From Amblyomma americanum (taxonomy: Eukaryota > Arthropoda > Arachnida > Ixodida > Ixodidae), in NCBI RefSeq assembly GCF_052857255.1, contig NC_135500.1, forward strand, positions 103,358,048 through 103,422,047: a stretch of DNA of 64,000 nucleotides, in the 5' to 3' direction. Position numbers and translations under genes: made by a program. Of this stretch, positions 10,561-20,950 are shown in pieces. The notes beneath the pieces are model-generated. The model saw only the letters and a program-made list of their open reading frames with translations, had not been told where the DNA came from and did no database searches. The number at the start of each line of letters is the position of its first letter. The stretch's first letter is position 1.

Positions 10561-10639
10561 CACCCAAATGATAGGCAATCAGCTGCTCCAGGTCGTGGAG
10601 GGACCAGACAAGCAGCCAAGAGCTTTTCGGCGGAGTAAA

Positions 10640-10746
10640 CACAATAGTGCTAACGTACTTAAAAACTACCACATTCCGCCTGTGAGATCTTAACCCCAGA
10701 CCTCGGAATTTCGGCTGCGCTCCTTTACCAACTGAGCTACGACGGC
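10640..10746 (-). repeat. tRNA-derived SINE (minus)
   Basis: The minus strand reads GCCGTCGTAGCTCAGTTGG (A box) and GGGGTTAAGATCTC (B box), spaced about 40 bp, then GGCGGAATGTGGTAGTTTTT. The 3' part does not close an acceptor stem, so this is a SINE head and not a tRNA gene. Confidence 0.6.
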
Positions 10747-11104
10747 AGCTAACTTTGAGTGTTTTCCAGAGCTACGCTTGTCCATAGGGGCGGACGTAGT
10801 ACGTCCTGTATTACCGTAAGTGACACGTGGAACGTGATCGAAGAGTGAGGCCAGATAATAAGCGATAATCCTGTTATGCTACTTATAGCATCAAGACAGC
10901 CAGAACTAAGGTCCTCTTTAAGCTGTTGAGCAGACAAGAGTAGGAAAATGAGGAGCTTGTTATGAGAGATAATGATGGAAGCCAACAGCCAGCGAAACCG
11001 CCGAAAGCAAAGAAAGCACTATGGAATGTGTAGAAGTTTAAATGGTTCTAGGTCATTCTCAAAGTTAGGTTTCATGTAACATAAAAGCCTTCGAAAGCAG
11101 AAGG
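10747..11104. other. Unassigned stretch
   Basis: Nothing recognised between the two SINEs. Confidence 0.35.
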
Positions 11105-11260
11105 TTGGAGAGCTGCTGTGGCTCGTTAGAGGACCAGACGCGAAATGATGAGGCCGCGGATTCGGGTTCCACAGGTGGACTGTGGTTGTTTTTTCTTCTG
11201 CTCTCTAATCAGTTATTTTCAAGCACAGAATAATTCCACTATTACTCTGCCATTTATCAA
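11105..11260 (+). repeat. tRNA-derived SINE (plus)
   Basis: GCTGCTGTGGCTCGTTAGAGG resembles a tRNA 5' part with A box; GCGGATTCGGGTTCCAC is a B box; then GTGGTTGTTTTTTCTTCTGC forms the T-rich body. A and B boxes are about 45 bp apart. Similar in layout to the SINE at 10640-10746. Confidence 0.55.
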
Positions 11261-13657
11261 AACCACAGAAAACAAATATATAAATATTCTTCAGTACTTT
11301 TTTTTGTTTCAGTGAATTGTCTTTCGTCATTTGAATATCAGATTCAGGGAGTCTTTTTTAGATATCAATAAATATTGATATCGGCCCCTTCGTCTCAGCC
11401 GGCACTTAGTTGCAGTACCACGGGCGCTTTGTGAAGCAGTCAACTTGTCTGCCCAAGGGACACACAGTTAAGAACCTGGGCAGCCTCTGGCTCCGCCATG
11501 GTACACCACGCACATACACCCGCCATGGTGAACATGACGTAGAGCATTTGCTCATCCGCTATCAATGAGGAACTAGGCATAAACAGTGGAGTTTGCACCA
11601 CATATGAGCTTTGTTTTCTTTTTCGCCGCTACTACTGTCCTGTGGTTCCAGAACTATTAGCACACTTTTACTGAGTGGAATCAAGTGGTTTATGAACAAG
11701 AGAACAAAAAGCTTCGGGAACCTCTCTTTCCAAAAATATACTCCACCAACACTGCCTTTGTTATCTACTTACGAGCGTTAGCTATGGGCTCTTCAAATTT
11801 TTACATCGGTGTGCTCAGGAAACGTGAACACGACCAGATCTAAACATCTGCGAATGTTTCCTTTCCGGAAACATCCCTTCTAAGAGACAAGCGGTGCCAT
11901 CTACCTTATTAATTTTGCACTACTATTGCGATCTACAGCCACCTTCACTATACCTGGTATATTTCCTTGTTATATCAGTTAACACATTTATAAGCATGTG
12001 CATCACAACACGGCGAATCGTATGAAACCATCCGGAACCTCCTGTGAGAAACGGCTCGATCGCAATGACCGTTTGAAGGTCCCCGGAATGCACAGTTTGG
12101 GGTGGAAAGGTCGCTGTTGCGAATGCCACACATAGTTTAGGCTTCATCTCAATCAGTAATTTTTTCCCCGGGAACATGCCAAGTCAATTTTTACAACACT
12201 GCGACCATTCTGCGTCGAATGTGTGGCCCCTAAATTTCCTGCAATGGTGGACCCGGGAGGGCGTGGGGAGAGTGTTGTCCCACTTCGGTGGCCGCTATAC
12301 TGGCACATATATAAAGGATCGAAAGTATAAGTATCAAATGAGGCGCTGCGCGCCCACTTTTGATATGTGTTAGAGTGTGGTGACTGTTTGGGTTAATTTG
12401 ACCTTCACTGCAGAGAGACTAGTCCTTGACAAATTTAAGTAGTAAAAGCTAACGCTCTTAAAACAAGCGAGCACTGCAGACCCCCGACCAAAGAACACGG
12501 GTCCTGGGAGAGAGTTGCACTATATACATTGAGTAAGTGAACAATCTTTGCCGTCTCGTCTACAGGCATACGTCAGAGGAGGGCAAAGTTGGCCACCACA
12601 TGAAAGGGATCGGTGAAGATGTGTTGACCTTTCCGATTACAGAACAAAACGTTGCCTCAGAAGCCGACATCATGCAACATTGCCGTGCTTTTGAGGTCTT
12701 ATGGCTCGGAAGGCCGCGACAAAATTTGGCAAGCTGTGCAACCTAATGAATGATTTTTGCTAATGCTCACGTTGCCGGATCTGAGTACTTCGCCTCTGTG
12801 GTCCGTCGGATCATGCGCGAAGGGTTGACCTTTGGCATTCAAGACGTGAATTCCTGACGTCGTCTGCACCCAGTGCTTCCTAAGCACCGCGCATCGAGCG
12901 GTCACGACCCTGGGCTCGACGGACCTAGGTCAACCACGACCTCAGCTACGGCGCAGATCGGTTTTTCGGCTCCGAATCAAGACCTCAGCCCACAGGTTTG
13001 CTACCATGCAGAGACCAAGTTCGAAGTAAAATGCCGTGTGTTTTCGTGTATTTTGCGGACTCCGTCAGTCGCACTTTATGTCGGGCACTGTCGCCTGCTT
13101 TGCAGCGTTATTCACAGACGCTTCGGCATCCTGTGCCTTCATTTGTTAGTGATGCAAGTGCTGCGACTACTACAAGGGTGTTTCGTTTTGTGCTCGTGAC
13201 CTTCGAAACTGCTAAGAGTGCAGCGAGACCCGCACGTATACGACTGGAACAGCTGTCTGCGCTCGCTTTCTCGGGAGCCACCTCTCATTTCGGCTTCGTG
13301 AATTATGAACAATCATTTAGTTACTGCTATTGACGAAGCAGTCATTGTGTTTGGCCCACAAGAGTCTGCATATCGTGGGAACCGATTATGCAACTGTATG
13401 TTAACTGAATTTTATTGGCGTCGCACATAAGAGCAAGGAGAGGGAAGGCTTTTCTGTGATAGTCTTTTGCCTTCATGCATTTCTGCAATTGGCTATGATT
13501 GTAGGGTACATTATGCATGTATTAAAATGCTGGCATTCACTGTGACAACACTCATCCTTCTGTACTGAGTGAAAATTATGCAGGAAGGATCGCATATGTA
13601 TTGCGTGAATGATGCACGAAATATGATGTATTGAAAAGTCAGTTGCGCTGTTAGAGA
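11261..13657. other. Unassigned stretch
   Basis: Contains overlapping short frames, the longest 111 aa at 12998-13333 plus. None has a recognisable domain or convincing splice pair. No repeat shared with the rest of the window was seen. Confidence 0.35.
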
Positions 13658-14475
13658 TTAACTTGACACCTCTGGTGCCTCGACAAACAATATCTGTATT
13701 GTACGGAACGTTTTAACGTAGACACGCAGTGTATTTTGAGAAATATCTTTTTTTGACTGAAAGTAGCGAGAATGATATATGTGTCTATAAAGCCATGAAA
13801 AATGTTCTCTGCTCTCCATACATTGGAGAGCAGGAGCAGCGCAGTGCTGCGGTTGCCATTGTTGACCAGCAGCGCAATCAATTGTAACATGCCACAACAA
13901 CAAAGAAAGGGTGTACGAAAACCCAAGTAAAGCACGGCGCGCGGCCGTGTATGGAAGGTGGACGACGATACGTCCACCCACCTCCCCTAGGGGGCCCGAT
14001 TTCTTACCAGTCCGTGCGTGAAGCAGAACATGCGAACGACCCCCTGCGACCGCGTGATTGGGTCGTCCCTTGTCATGGAGATAACTCGTACACCAAACGC
14101 TATGAACGTAACTCAAAACAGGAACTGGCGCTACCGTCTGTAATTCGTGACCGCTGGGAGGCATACGAACTTTCGCCCCCCTTTCTCTGGTTCTTGTATT
14201 CCTATTTGACGAGGCTGGTATATGGCCCGACCAACGAATACCTTACTGCAGCCCACAATTTTGACTCACCGCGAGTATATCTTCAGAGTTTCCGCGAGCT
14301 GTACTATTTCCGCTGTTTTACTCCTAGTTTTGCGCAGCCAGCCTGTTACTTAACTTATATGCTGCATGAACAATTGCGGCTCGTGTGGGCACTCGAATGT
14401 AAGTCATCCTTCAATCGCTTTAATTTTTCACTTATTTATGCAGGTCTTTTGCGACACCTTGATCCTACAATTTAA
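13658..14475. other. Two opposed unexplained open frames (168 and 174 aa)
   Basis: A minus frame (13658-14164) and a plus frame (13951-14475) overlap across a GC-rich block at about 13930-14190. Neither has a domain I recognise, and they cannot both be coding in this overlap. Low-complexity GC content may explain the open length. No function is proposed. Confidence 0.25.
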
Positions 14476-14694
14476 ACACGGATGCGCCTATGTGGGAATA
14501 AAGCGAAGGTAAACTGCCCTCTGCCGCACCTCCCTACAATAAACCGAAATGGCGCTACATGATAATGATGATGATGGTTCTTCCTGCTATTCAAAACAAA
14601 AGACATCTCGTGCTCGGACTAGAACAAAACTTGAGAATCAAAACAGTTATATGCTTATTAGGATTTATGTCCGAAATACTTGAAGAAAATTTGG

Positions 14695-14930
14695 TTGGTT
14701 GGCTTACGGGGTTTTACGTCCCAAGCGACTCGGGCTATGAGAGACGCCGTAGTGAAGGGCTGCGGAAATTTCGACCACCTGGGGTTCTTTAACCTGCACT
14801 GACATCGCACAGTACACGGGCCTCTAGAATTTCGCCTCCATCGAAATTCGACCGCCGCGGCCGGGATCGAATCCGCGTCTTTAGGGCCAGCAGCCGAGCG
14901 ACATAACCACTCAGCCACCCCGGCAGCTCT
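14695..14930 (-). repeat. tRNA-derived SINE, near full length (Ruka-like, minus)
   Basis: Minus strand: GCCGGGGTGGCTGAGTGGTT (A box), GGATTCGATCCCGGCCGCGG (B box), then TCGAATTTCGATGGAGGCG, GTGCGATGTCAGTGCAGG, GGTGGTCGAAATTTCCG, CTTCACTACGGCG and TCATAGCCCGAGTCGCTTGG. It is the best copy in the window and resembles tRNA-derived Ruka-type SINEs reported from ixodid ticks (from memory, unchecked). SINEs are transcribed by pol III and mobilised by LINE enzymes. Confidence 0.8.
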
Positions 14931-15063
14931 TGAAGAAAAATTTGAAACCTTATAATGAAAATGGGCGGCATATTCTTCGTACAATGTCGCCCTTGTCCGT
15001 ACTTTTTCTGGTTTTGTGGAAATCTTTTTCTTTAATTTTAATTCAGTCTATATAACCATACTG

Positions 15064-15296
15064 CCGTCAGCACGCTTAACACGAACGCTTGATCGCGCGT
15101 CCTGCACTGATATTACAGCCGCTGAGCGCTGGGCGCTGTGTCCGAGATTATGCTGCACAGTGCGTTTGCGGTGGTTGGAGACAGCTCGTGCACTGCTTTC
15201 ACCCCGATATTGTCTTAGACCCGGCGGCCGACGCCTGGCGGCGCTAATTTCTGTGGAAGACACGCGCTTTAGCGTTCGAGTTAACCGTGCTGAAGG
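15064..15296. repeat. 233-bp imperfect inverted-repeat element
   Basis: Arms 15064-15147 and 15213-15296 (84 bp each, about 70-75% identical by eye when one is inverted) flank a 65-bp spacer. Both strands of the arms translate to the same SARLTRTL-like series, an effect of the inversion. It could be a MITE or fold-back element; no target duplication was identified. Confidence 0.6.
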
Positions 15297-15329
15297 CGGT
15301 ACATCGCCTAGCGGATAAGTTTGCATCAA

Positions 15330-15717
15330 TGGCGATATAATGAAGGTGATGAGTTTTTTTTTGTGAAATACAAATATGCTAGTCGTCCGTGCTATAGGGG
15401 ATTGCTCAGCGGAAGTGGTAGTCTCTGGTTTGAGCCTCGTACGAGGAAGAATTTTTCTTTAACTCCGAAGTTTCTATGCAAGCTGTAAGTATAGCTTTCT
15501 CTTGTAGCCGTATGGCTGCGCTTAGGTAAATGCCAATGAGTAATTACTTCCTCATTGAAAATAAGCTTCACCTTGGAGGATTCCCCTAAAACATTAGAGA
15601 GAGGGCGAGTGAATCTTGTGCGTCTATACCAGCGTAAAGCAGAGTTCGTGCGCTGTCGGTACAAGAGAGCAGCTCTGTCGCAGAGGAAGCCTCGCGTAAC
15701 GCAAGGGAGCAGCGAAG
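15330..15717. other. Unassigned stretch, possibly LINE-derived
   Basis: No clear feature. The last 100 bp may be upstream LINE ORF2 sequence leading into the fragment at 15718, but frames are broken. Confidence 0.3.
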
Positions 15718-15933
15718 GTGTTCAGTTTAGCGTGCCTGCGTTTTGGTGCAGAACGTGAGACACTCCTGGAAATCCTGAGGAGACTGAATTTTCCTTTCGA
15801 AGACGTCTCACTCATCGTGTGCCCTGAGGGCTCCCGAACTGAGCAGCAATTAGTGTCTCGATCCCCCAGGCAGTTTTTAGAAGACACTAGAATTGGCGAA
15901 CCGTGGTGGAGACACAATGACTTAAATCAGTAA
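15718..15933 (+). pseudogene. LINE ORF2 C-terminal tail fragment
   Basis: The frame reads CLRFGAERETLLEILRRL and then CPEGSRTEQQLVSR and RQFLEDTRI, matching the tail that follows the RT/RNase H part in I/R1-like LINEs (C-x-RF-x-x-ER...FPEG...FLxxTG). The minus-strand fragment at 58931-59161 is a related piece. Only about 70 residues remain. Assignment to clade is tentative. Confidence 0.5.
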
Positions 15934-16314
15934 CAGGCGGAGAAATTACTGAGAGGTCATTGTAAGCCTAATGCCACCAATATATGCACTCTAAAAACCC
16001 CAAAAACATCCCTGCTCAAAAACATAGGAACAAGCTACCAAAGCTTGAACGAAAACATCGTATGCATGAGGTGAGCGATAGTTTAAAAAAAAAGTGAAGT
16101 TTTGTAATAAGCAACAAGAGCAAGGCTCTTTTACCGGTATTTAGAACTGTCGTTTGAACGTTTCTAGCCTGTTCCTTGCAGGAGAATTTGTGTTCTCGAT
16201 AAAAAAAGCTCACAGTAGCTGATATGAAAACAACATTTCGGTAGAACTGCTAGCCTAGCGGGGTTCAAAACTTATAGAAAACTCAGACATCTCTCTCAAA
16301 AGCCTTTTTATTTA

Positions 16315-16365
16315 AAATTCCCGACGTTTCGGAGCCGGTTCGGCACCTTCTCCTGTGGTGACGTG
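16315..16365 (-). ncRNA. Degenerate hammerhead-ribozyme-like motif
   Basis: Minus strand: CAGGAGA, then GGTGCC-GAACC-GGCTCC (helix II, five of six pairs), then GAAACGTC, then GGGAATTTTAAATAAA. Hammerhead cores are CUGANGA - helix II - GAAA with a short palindromic ACGU helix III in the minimal forms of Penelope-like elements. Here the GAAA side and helix II are kept but CUGANGA is changed at two positions, so catalytic activity is unlikely. No Penelope coding sequence is adjacent. Confidence 0.5.
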
Positions 16366-16400
16366 AGGTTGTCTTCTTGCGTCCTAAAATAAACGGTGAG

Positions 16401-18266
16401 GCACAAAGAAGGAATACGGCGTTGTGAAGGCTACAGAGGGGCGGTTGCGTCGACTCGAGGTCTGCGGCTGTAAGTCACGGTGCCGGGCTCTGCGGGGAGG
16501 GCGGATGGCGTCTGTTCGTCTTCTGTGAGCTGCACAGCAGAGTCCCTGTGCACGCACAGAGGGGAGGTCGCCCTTTGTGCTGCCGACATTGTTTGGATTG
16601 ATTATACCACGACAAGAATCGAATAAAAGTATTCTTCGGTAGCTGGTACGAATTTTGAAGATCGTGCTTTCTTCGCAAATTATTTTAATGTCTACGTCTT
16701 CGAATTGCTCGGCTGCCGTGTTATGCATTATCGCGAAGTTGCGCCATCATTATTTGTCATCGAATTCTTTCTTTTAGGTTTTAGGTTCGCAACTGTAGCT
16801 TGCATCGCATTGGGTGCAAAAAATTTTGTAAATATTGCCCTTTCATTCGACGGCTGGTCGTTGAGAATTGATAGAGAAAACATCACCGCGTTTGTATGCT
16901 TGTCTGCAACATGAAGGCCATCTTTTTGCAGGATATCGGCAGCGGTTTCGATGACGCCTCGGACACGACGAGCAGAGACGTATTTCTGTGGTAGGTTGAT
17001 TGCTGTTGGCTGATTTCTGGGCGCATGTGCCGTGATTCTAGAGGAGAATAATTGCAGGATTCTGGAATTCCCATAAGCTGTTTGTGCTCGTTAATGACTC
17101 CACATGCTGACTCATCTCGCCGTAGTAAGTATCAGTACAGGAAACAGCGCGCATCGGCATGAGGATATACGATGCCTAAGGTGAGCCTATTGAAGACTTG
17201 CCACAAGAGTACAACAAGTAAACATAGCAGTAGTGTAGTAGTGTTGTTGCTCTATTAGAGAGAAGAGATATATATTTTACGGCACGGTATTTTTTAGCAT
17301 TGAGTAGTTTTAAATTCCACAGTCAACAACAGCATATTTAGCTAGAGTACTACACATATAGGACATTGTGAATGCAGTTACAACGCGTAGGTAGGAGTTC
17401 ACGATGCGCGATAATTCAAGCTGTTGTCTCTGTTTTGCTTTGAGAGACACAGCTACTGCGCGAAACTGGTGCAAATGCCAACAATAAGGAATCAAGTAGT
17501 ACGGACTCCATAAGCCGCATTGCGGCAACAAACACCTTTAGTTTCTTGCATATTCATGACAAAGGGGAAAACTTCGCAGGCAGGTTACGACGACTATTTT
17601 ATCCTTTGTGATCGGTTTGAAAAGCTGCACTTTTCAATTTCAAGTGTTTGGTAATATCGGTGCTTGAGAAACCTAATATCTGGGTTAACCTGAATGAACA
17701 AATTACCGTAACCGGACATTCGTTTTCTACTCGAAACAACAAAAAATTCTTTTTGCTTCTTTTTCACGTCTAAAAGAAAGTAAACCACTCGCTCATGTTA
17801 ACCAGACGTCCTTTAGGTTGTCGTGCGCTGTTTATCTTTAGTGTCTTTATTCTAGCTGTGCAACTGGCAGGAATTGTATATTTTACGTTCGAAACATAAG
17901 TCACCAAAAATAATCTGCTTAGTGTAGTGCACTGAAAAGAAATGCAAAAAATAACTATTATGCGTTTGTATAAATCGAACTTGAAAAACGCAACGTATGT
18001 ACTTTCCGATTTGTAGTAATCACTCAACCATTACTCTAAATAAAATGTTCCAGTCATTTGAACTTCTCCACCGGACCTTGTGGTTTAAGATAGATGCAAA
18101 AACAACGCAAGAAAGCGTCAGTCTTTCTTTTTAAACACCAGGTCCAGTTGAAAGCGCTTTTACTTTCTTAGAATACTGATATAAAGCTCATTGTAAAAAT
18201 GTTAAGGAACAACAGCATATTTCAAATCGAACATTTATAGCGTCAAAACTGAAAATCAGTTCAACA
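16401..18266. other. Unassigned stretch with one open minus frame
   Basis: A minus frame of about 100 codons spans roughly 17060-16750 (contains SARRVRGVIETAADILQKDG and ends after NNDGATSR). It has no homologue I recognise and no clear splice donor. The rest is AT-rich with nothing identifiable. Confidence 0.3.
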
Positions 18267-18490
18267 CTAGCCGCGTCGTTGTCCTTCTAGAGTATATCTA
18301 CAGCAACTTTCGCATTCCGCTGATGTACGAGGAAAATTTCCCGGGCACCATCCGCTGAAAGTAAACCTTTTACAATTTCCTCCTTCAGGGAAGAAAAATG
18401 CTGTAGTAGGAGGTGTGGTTCCTTTTAGGCACGTCGGTTGTGTGCACGATACCGAGCATCCACTGTGTCCTTGTAATGGGCATGTCAGAG
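18267..18490 (-). CDS. Candidate host terminal exon, Kunitz-like secreted domain
   Basis: Minus-strand exon preceded by a strong acceptor (TTTGCTCTTTATATTGCAG, cleavage before 18490) and ended by TAG at 18267-18269. It codes about 74 residues, entered in phase 1, the usual phase for Kunitz exons. Cysteine spacing is C-x8-C-x18-C-x8-C-x10-C-x3-C, with NCKRFTFSGWCPGN and TSAECESCC resembling the Kunitz second half (CxxFxYxGCxGNxN...ExCxxxC). Spacing departs from classical Kunitz (x15, x7, x12), so it may be a diverged tick-type member. Kunitz proteins are secreted serine protease or channel inhibitors, abundant in tick saliva. No signal-peptide exon was found; it would lie at higher coordinates. 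Family assignment is moderate. Confidence 0.5.
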
Positions 18491-18908
18491 CTGCAATATA
18501 AAGAGCAAAGCTGCAAATGTCATAAATGTCTTGCAGGGGCACTCACTTGTGCATGCTGTACCGAATGCATGACATAATTGGAAGACATATAAACAATCCT
18601 AAACGTTATTCCTATGATCTTATCACCACGAGACCTAATGATAACATTCGTCTGGGTTTAAAACGCACCAACTGACGCACCACAGCTTTGGTAGAATAAT
18701 GCCTTTTATCAGTATTTTTTAATACAAAGCGTAAAATATAACACCAATAAGCCCAGGTGGTCTCAATTAAACTGGAACGACTTCCTTCATAGCCTTGTGT
18801 AACTATGGGTAGTTAAACAGCGCAATCTTCCGTTTTCAGGTAGATAGAGCATAATATTGAAAGCATCAGCCTGTATTTGATTTTAATACATATTTGGCTC
18901 TCTTGCAG

Positions 18909-19186
18909 TGGATGAATTTGGACCGGCTTCCCCCCCAAATCGGCTGGCCGGTGCCGCTGGGCCCTGCTCTACGTTTCCGTCGAGTGGCGGTGACGGAGCC
19001 CCACCCCACAAAAAACGTGCCAGTCACAGCGCGAGCTCGCATCACGTGACCCACGACTTGCTTGCTGCGAGCGAGAGATGGCGCTGGCGAGCGTCGCGGC
19101 TTCGGCGGCGGCGATGCGTGGGTGCGTGGGCTCCCAGTACCCGGCCAAGCAAGCCATCGCCACAGGCCGGGCAGACAGCGTCATGA
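18909..19186 (+). CDS. Possible host 3'-terminal exon, unknown product
   Basis: A good acceptor (TTTGGCTCTCTTGCAG) at 18893-18908 is followed by an abrupt switch from AT-rich to GC-rich sequence and a 92-codon open frame beginning at GATGAATTTGGACC and ending TGA at 19184-19186. A polyadenylation signal lies 81 bp downstream. The protein is Ser/Pro/Arg-rich with no domain and low complexity. It could equally be a GC-rich repeat with a chance frame. Confidence 0.3.
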
Positions 19187-19266
19187 GCCTTGGGACATGA
19201 ACGTTTGAGTACAGTGGGGCCGTGCGGGTGCCCAAGGACCGGCGCGTCCTAAACTCCCCTGTGTCT

Positions 19267-19272
19267 AATAAA
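19267..19272 (+). promoter_or_regulatory. Polyadenylation signal AATAAA
   Basis: AATAAA in TGTCTAATAAACTTTCC, 81 bp after the stop of the putative terminal exon ending at 19186. Meaningful only if that exon is real. Confidence 0.35.
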
Positions 19273-19299
19273 CTTTCCACCACCGGGCGCAAGAAAGAA

Positions 19300-19331
19300 G
19301 CCCCCCCCCCCCCCACACACACACACACACT
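19300..19331. repeat. Poly-C / (AC)n microsatellite
   Basis: A run of about 15 C is followed by (AC)8-9 and then poly-T. Confidence 0.9.
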
Positions 19332-19339
19332 TTTTTTCT

Positions 19340-20884
19340 TTTCTCCGTCATTAGAAACACGTTTCTTGCGTCCCGAAAAGCGCCCGCTGCCAAGGAACAT
19401 ACAGCGGATGACGGCTTTCACATTGGCCAGGTAAACGAGTCTCCGATGAGTTTAGTGTTTGCATTGGGCGCGGGATATACGATAAGCGAATTTGCATCTG
19501 TTGCGCTCCAGTAGCACCACTGTTGTATATTTGGATTTCTCGCGCTACCGGTCAACGCGCAGGCGAGCGTTGACCGGCCAAGACAGAGCTGGAGGGAAGG
19601 AGGGGGGTCCTTTTTCCCGGAACCCCACAGATGTCCCCATCTGAGGGGTCCTCACTGCCGGGCGAGACGGGTCTGGACGCTCGCGCGATGCTGAGAACAA
19701 ATAAGCGTAGCGTACGGTCAGGTGCGGGCGCGGCGAGCAGCCGCGGCGGCGCCGAAGCCCGAGGACGGGGCACACCAACGGCTCTCGAGAAGTGGGCCGG
19801 GTCAACGAAACGTAGGTGTACTTACTAAAGGGATGCTGACGCACGTTCAGAAGCAGCAACAACAGGCTGGCGCCACTCTCCAGATTTTGGGGGAACGCCT
19901 GTCAACAGTCGGCACGAAGGCGAGTAGTTTGTTACTTTCGGCTGTAGCGGCTCGGTTGAGATCGATAATTGCCGTAATGCTGGGAGCCGCCAGGTCACGG
20001 ATTCTCAGGAAGCCGGCGACACGTGAGAGGGTCTTTGATGTATTTTCGTGTGTTTCTCTTTTTGCTTGGTAAAGGAGAGAGTTTGAGTAATACTGTGGAA
20101 GTATGGGCGTGGCACGTAAACCTAGTGGGCCAATCATTTCGAGGGCCGTTCCCGGAATACCATTTTTTAAAAGCAATTTTGATGTTCTTATCGTATTGTG
20201 TATTTTAGGGAGAGGGGTTTGAACGTTGCGTAACCTGGAAGACACGCCATGCAGTTTGTATACAAATCGTGCGTCAGTTTGTTTTGATTGTGAGGTGCCA
20301 AATGTGGGAGAGGCTCCTAGGTTTCAAAACCGGGCTCCGGAGCCTGGATAATTGTTCTGAGCTAGCTTTCGATCCCTTGCATCTTCGGCGATGCCAAGGA
20401 GGGAATATTTTCCCTCAGCCGGTTCCACGTAATCACTCGCCGTTTATTCTGTTGTAAATATGTGAATTCCTCTATAAAGATTCAGTTTGCCTTCCTTCAG
20501 TCAAGTGTTGCCTGATCTCGTCTGTTATACCGCCTTGGACGGTTGGGCACCTGTTGTGGAGCCTGAAGAACGAATCTTAACTTACACAAAACCTAAAAGA
20601 AAACACGGCCCGTGGACTATGGCGAACAGAGGGAGGTCGGGACGGTAACGAAGTGGGGGACAGAAAGCCTGTTACCAGGTTTAAACCCAAGAGAAGGGGA
20701 TGGCTGATGAAAAGAACAACCATTCAGGTGAAGAAGACAAAAAGGAGGATAGAGGTGACGGGCAAAGACAGTAAAGAAGATCAAGAAACGCGAGATGAAA
20801 ACAACGGAGTAATAAAAAAGCGTATTATAGGAATAACATTTGAAGAAGAAGTACGGAAAGCTGAGCAAGTTGGTTACTGCTATC
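19340..20884. other. Unassigned stretch
   Basis: GC-rich at 19540-19800, otherwise mixed. Frames up to 132 aa on both strands show no recognisable domain. A lysine-rich plus frame at 20653-20985 looks like low-complexity sequence. Confidence 0.3.
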
Positions 20885-20950
20885 CATGGCAAAACAGCGC
20901 GCAAAAACTCGAGGACGGAACAAACACGACGACACGAGTGCTGTGTCAAA
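20885..20950 (-). repeat. Possible Penelope-type 3' end fragment (minus)
   Basis: The plus strand reads GGCAAAACAGCGCGCAAAAAC then GGACGGAACAAACACGACGACAC, similar in layout to the complement of the Penelope 3' end at 10190-10300 (GGCGCAAGAAAAGGGGACAC...AGGACTGACGCC). Similarity is loose. Confidence 0.3.

Noticed and set aside
10680..10746. Possible tRNA gene on the minus strand
   Set aside because: A and B boxes are present but the acceptor stem does not pair and a SINE body follows; treated as a SINE head.
13658..14475. 168-aa and 174-aa opposed frames as genes
   Set aside because: No domain, mutual overlap on opposite strands, GC-rich block; kept only as an unexplained region.
15048..15329. 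Overlapping 100-aa plus and 93-aa minus frames with similar peptides
   Set aside because: The similarity is explained by an inverted repeat, not by coding.
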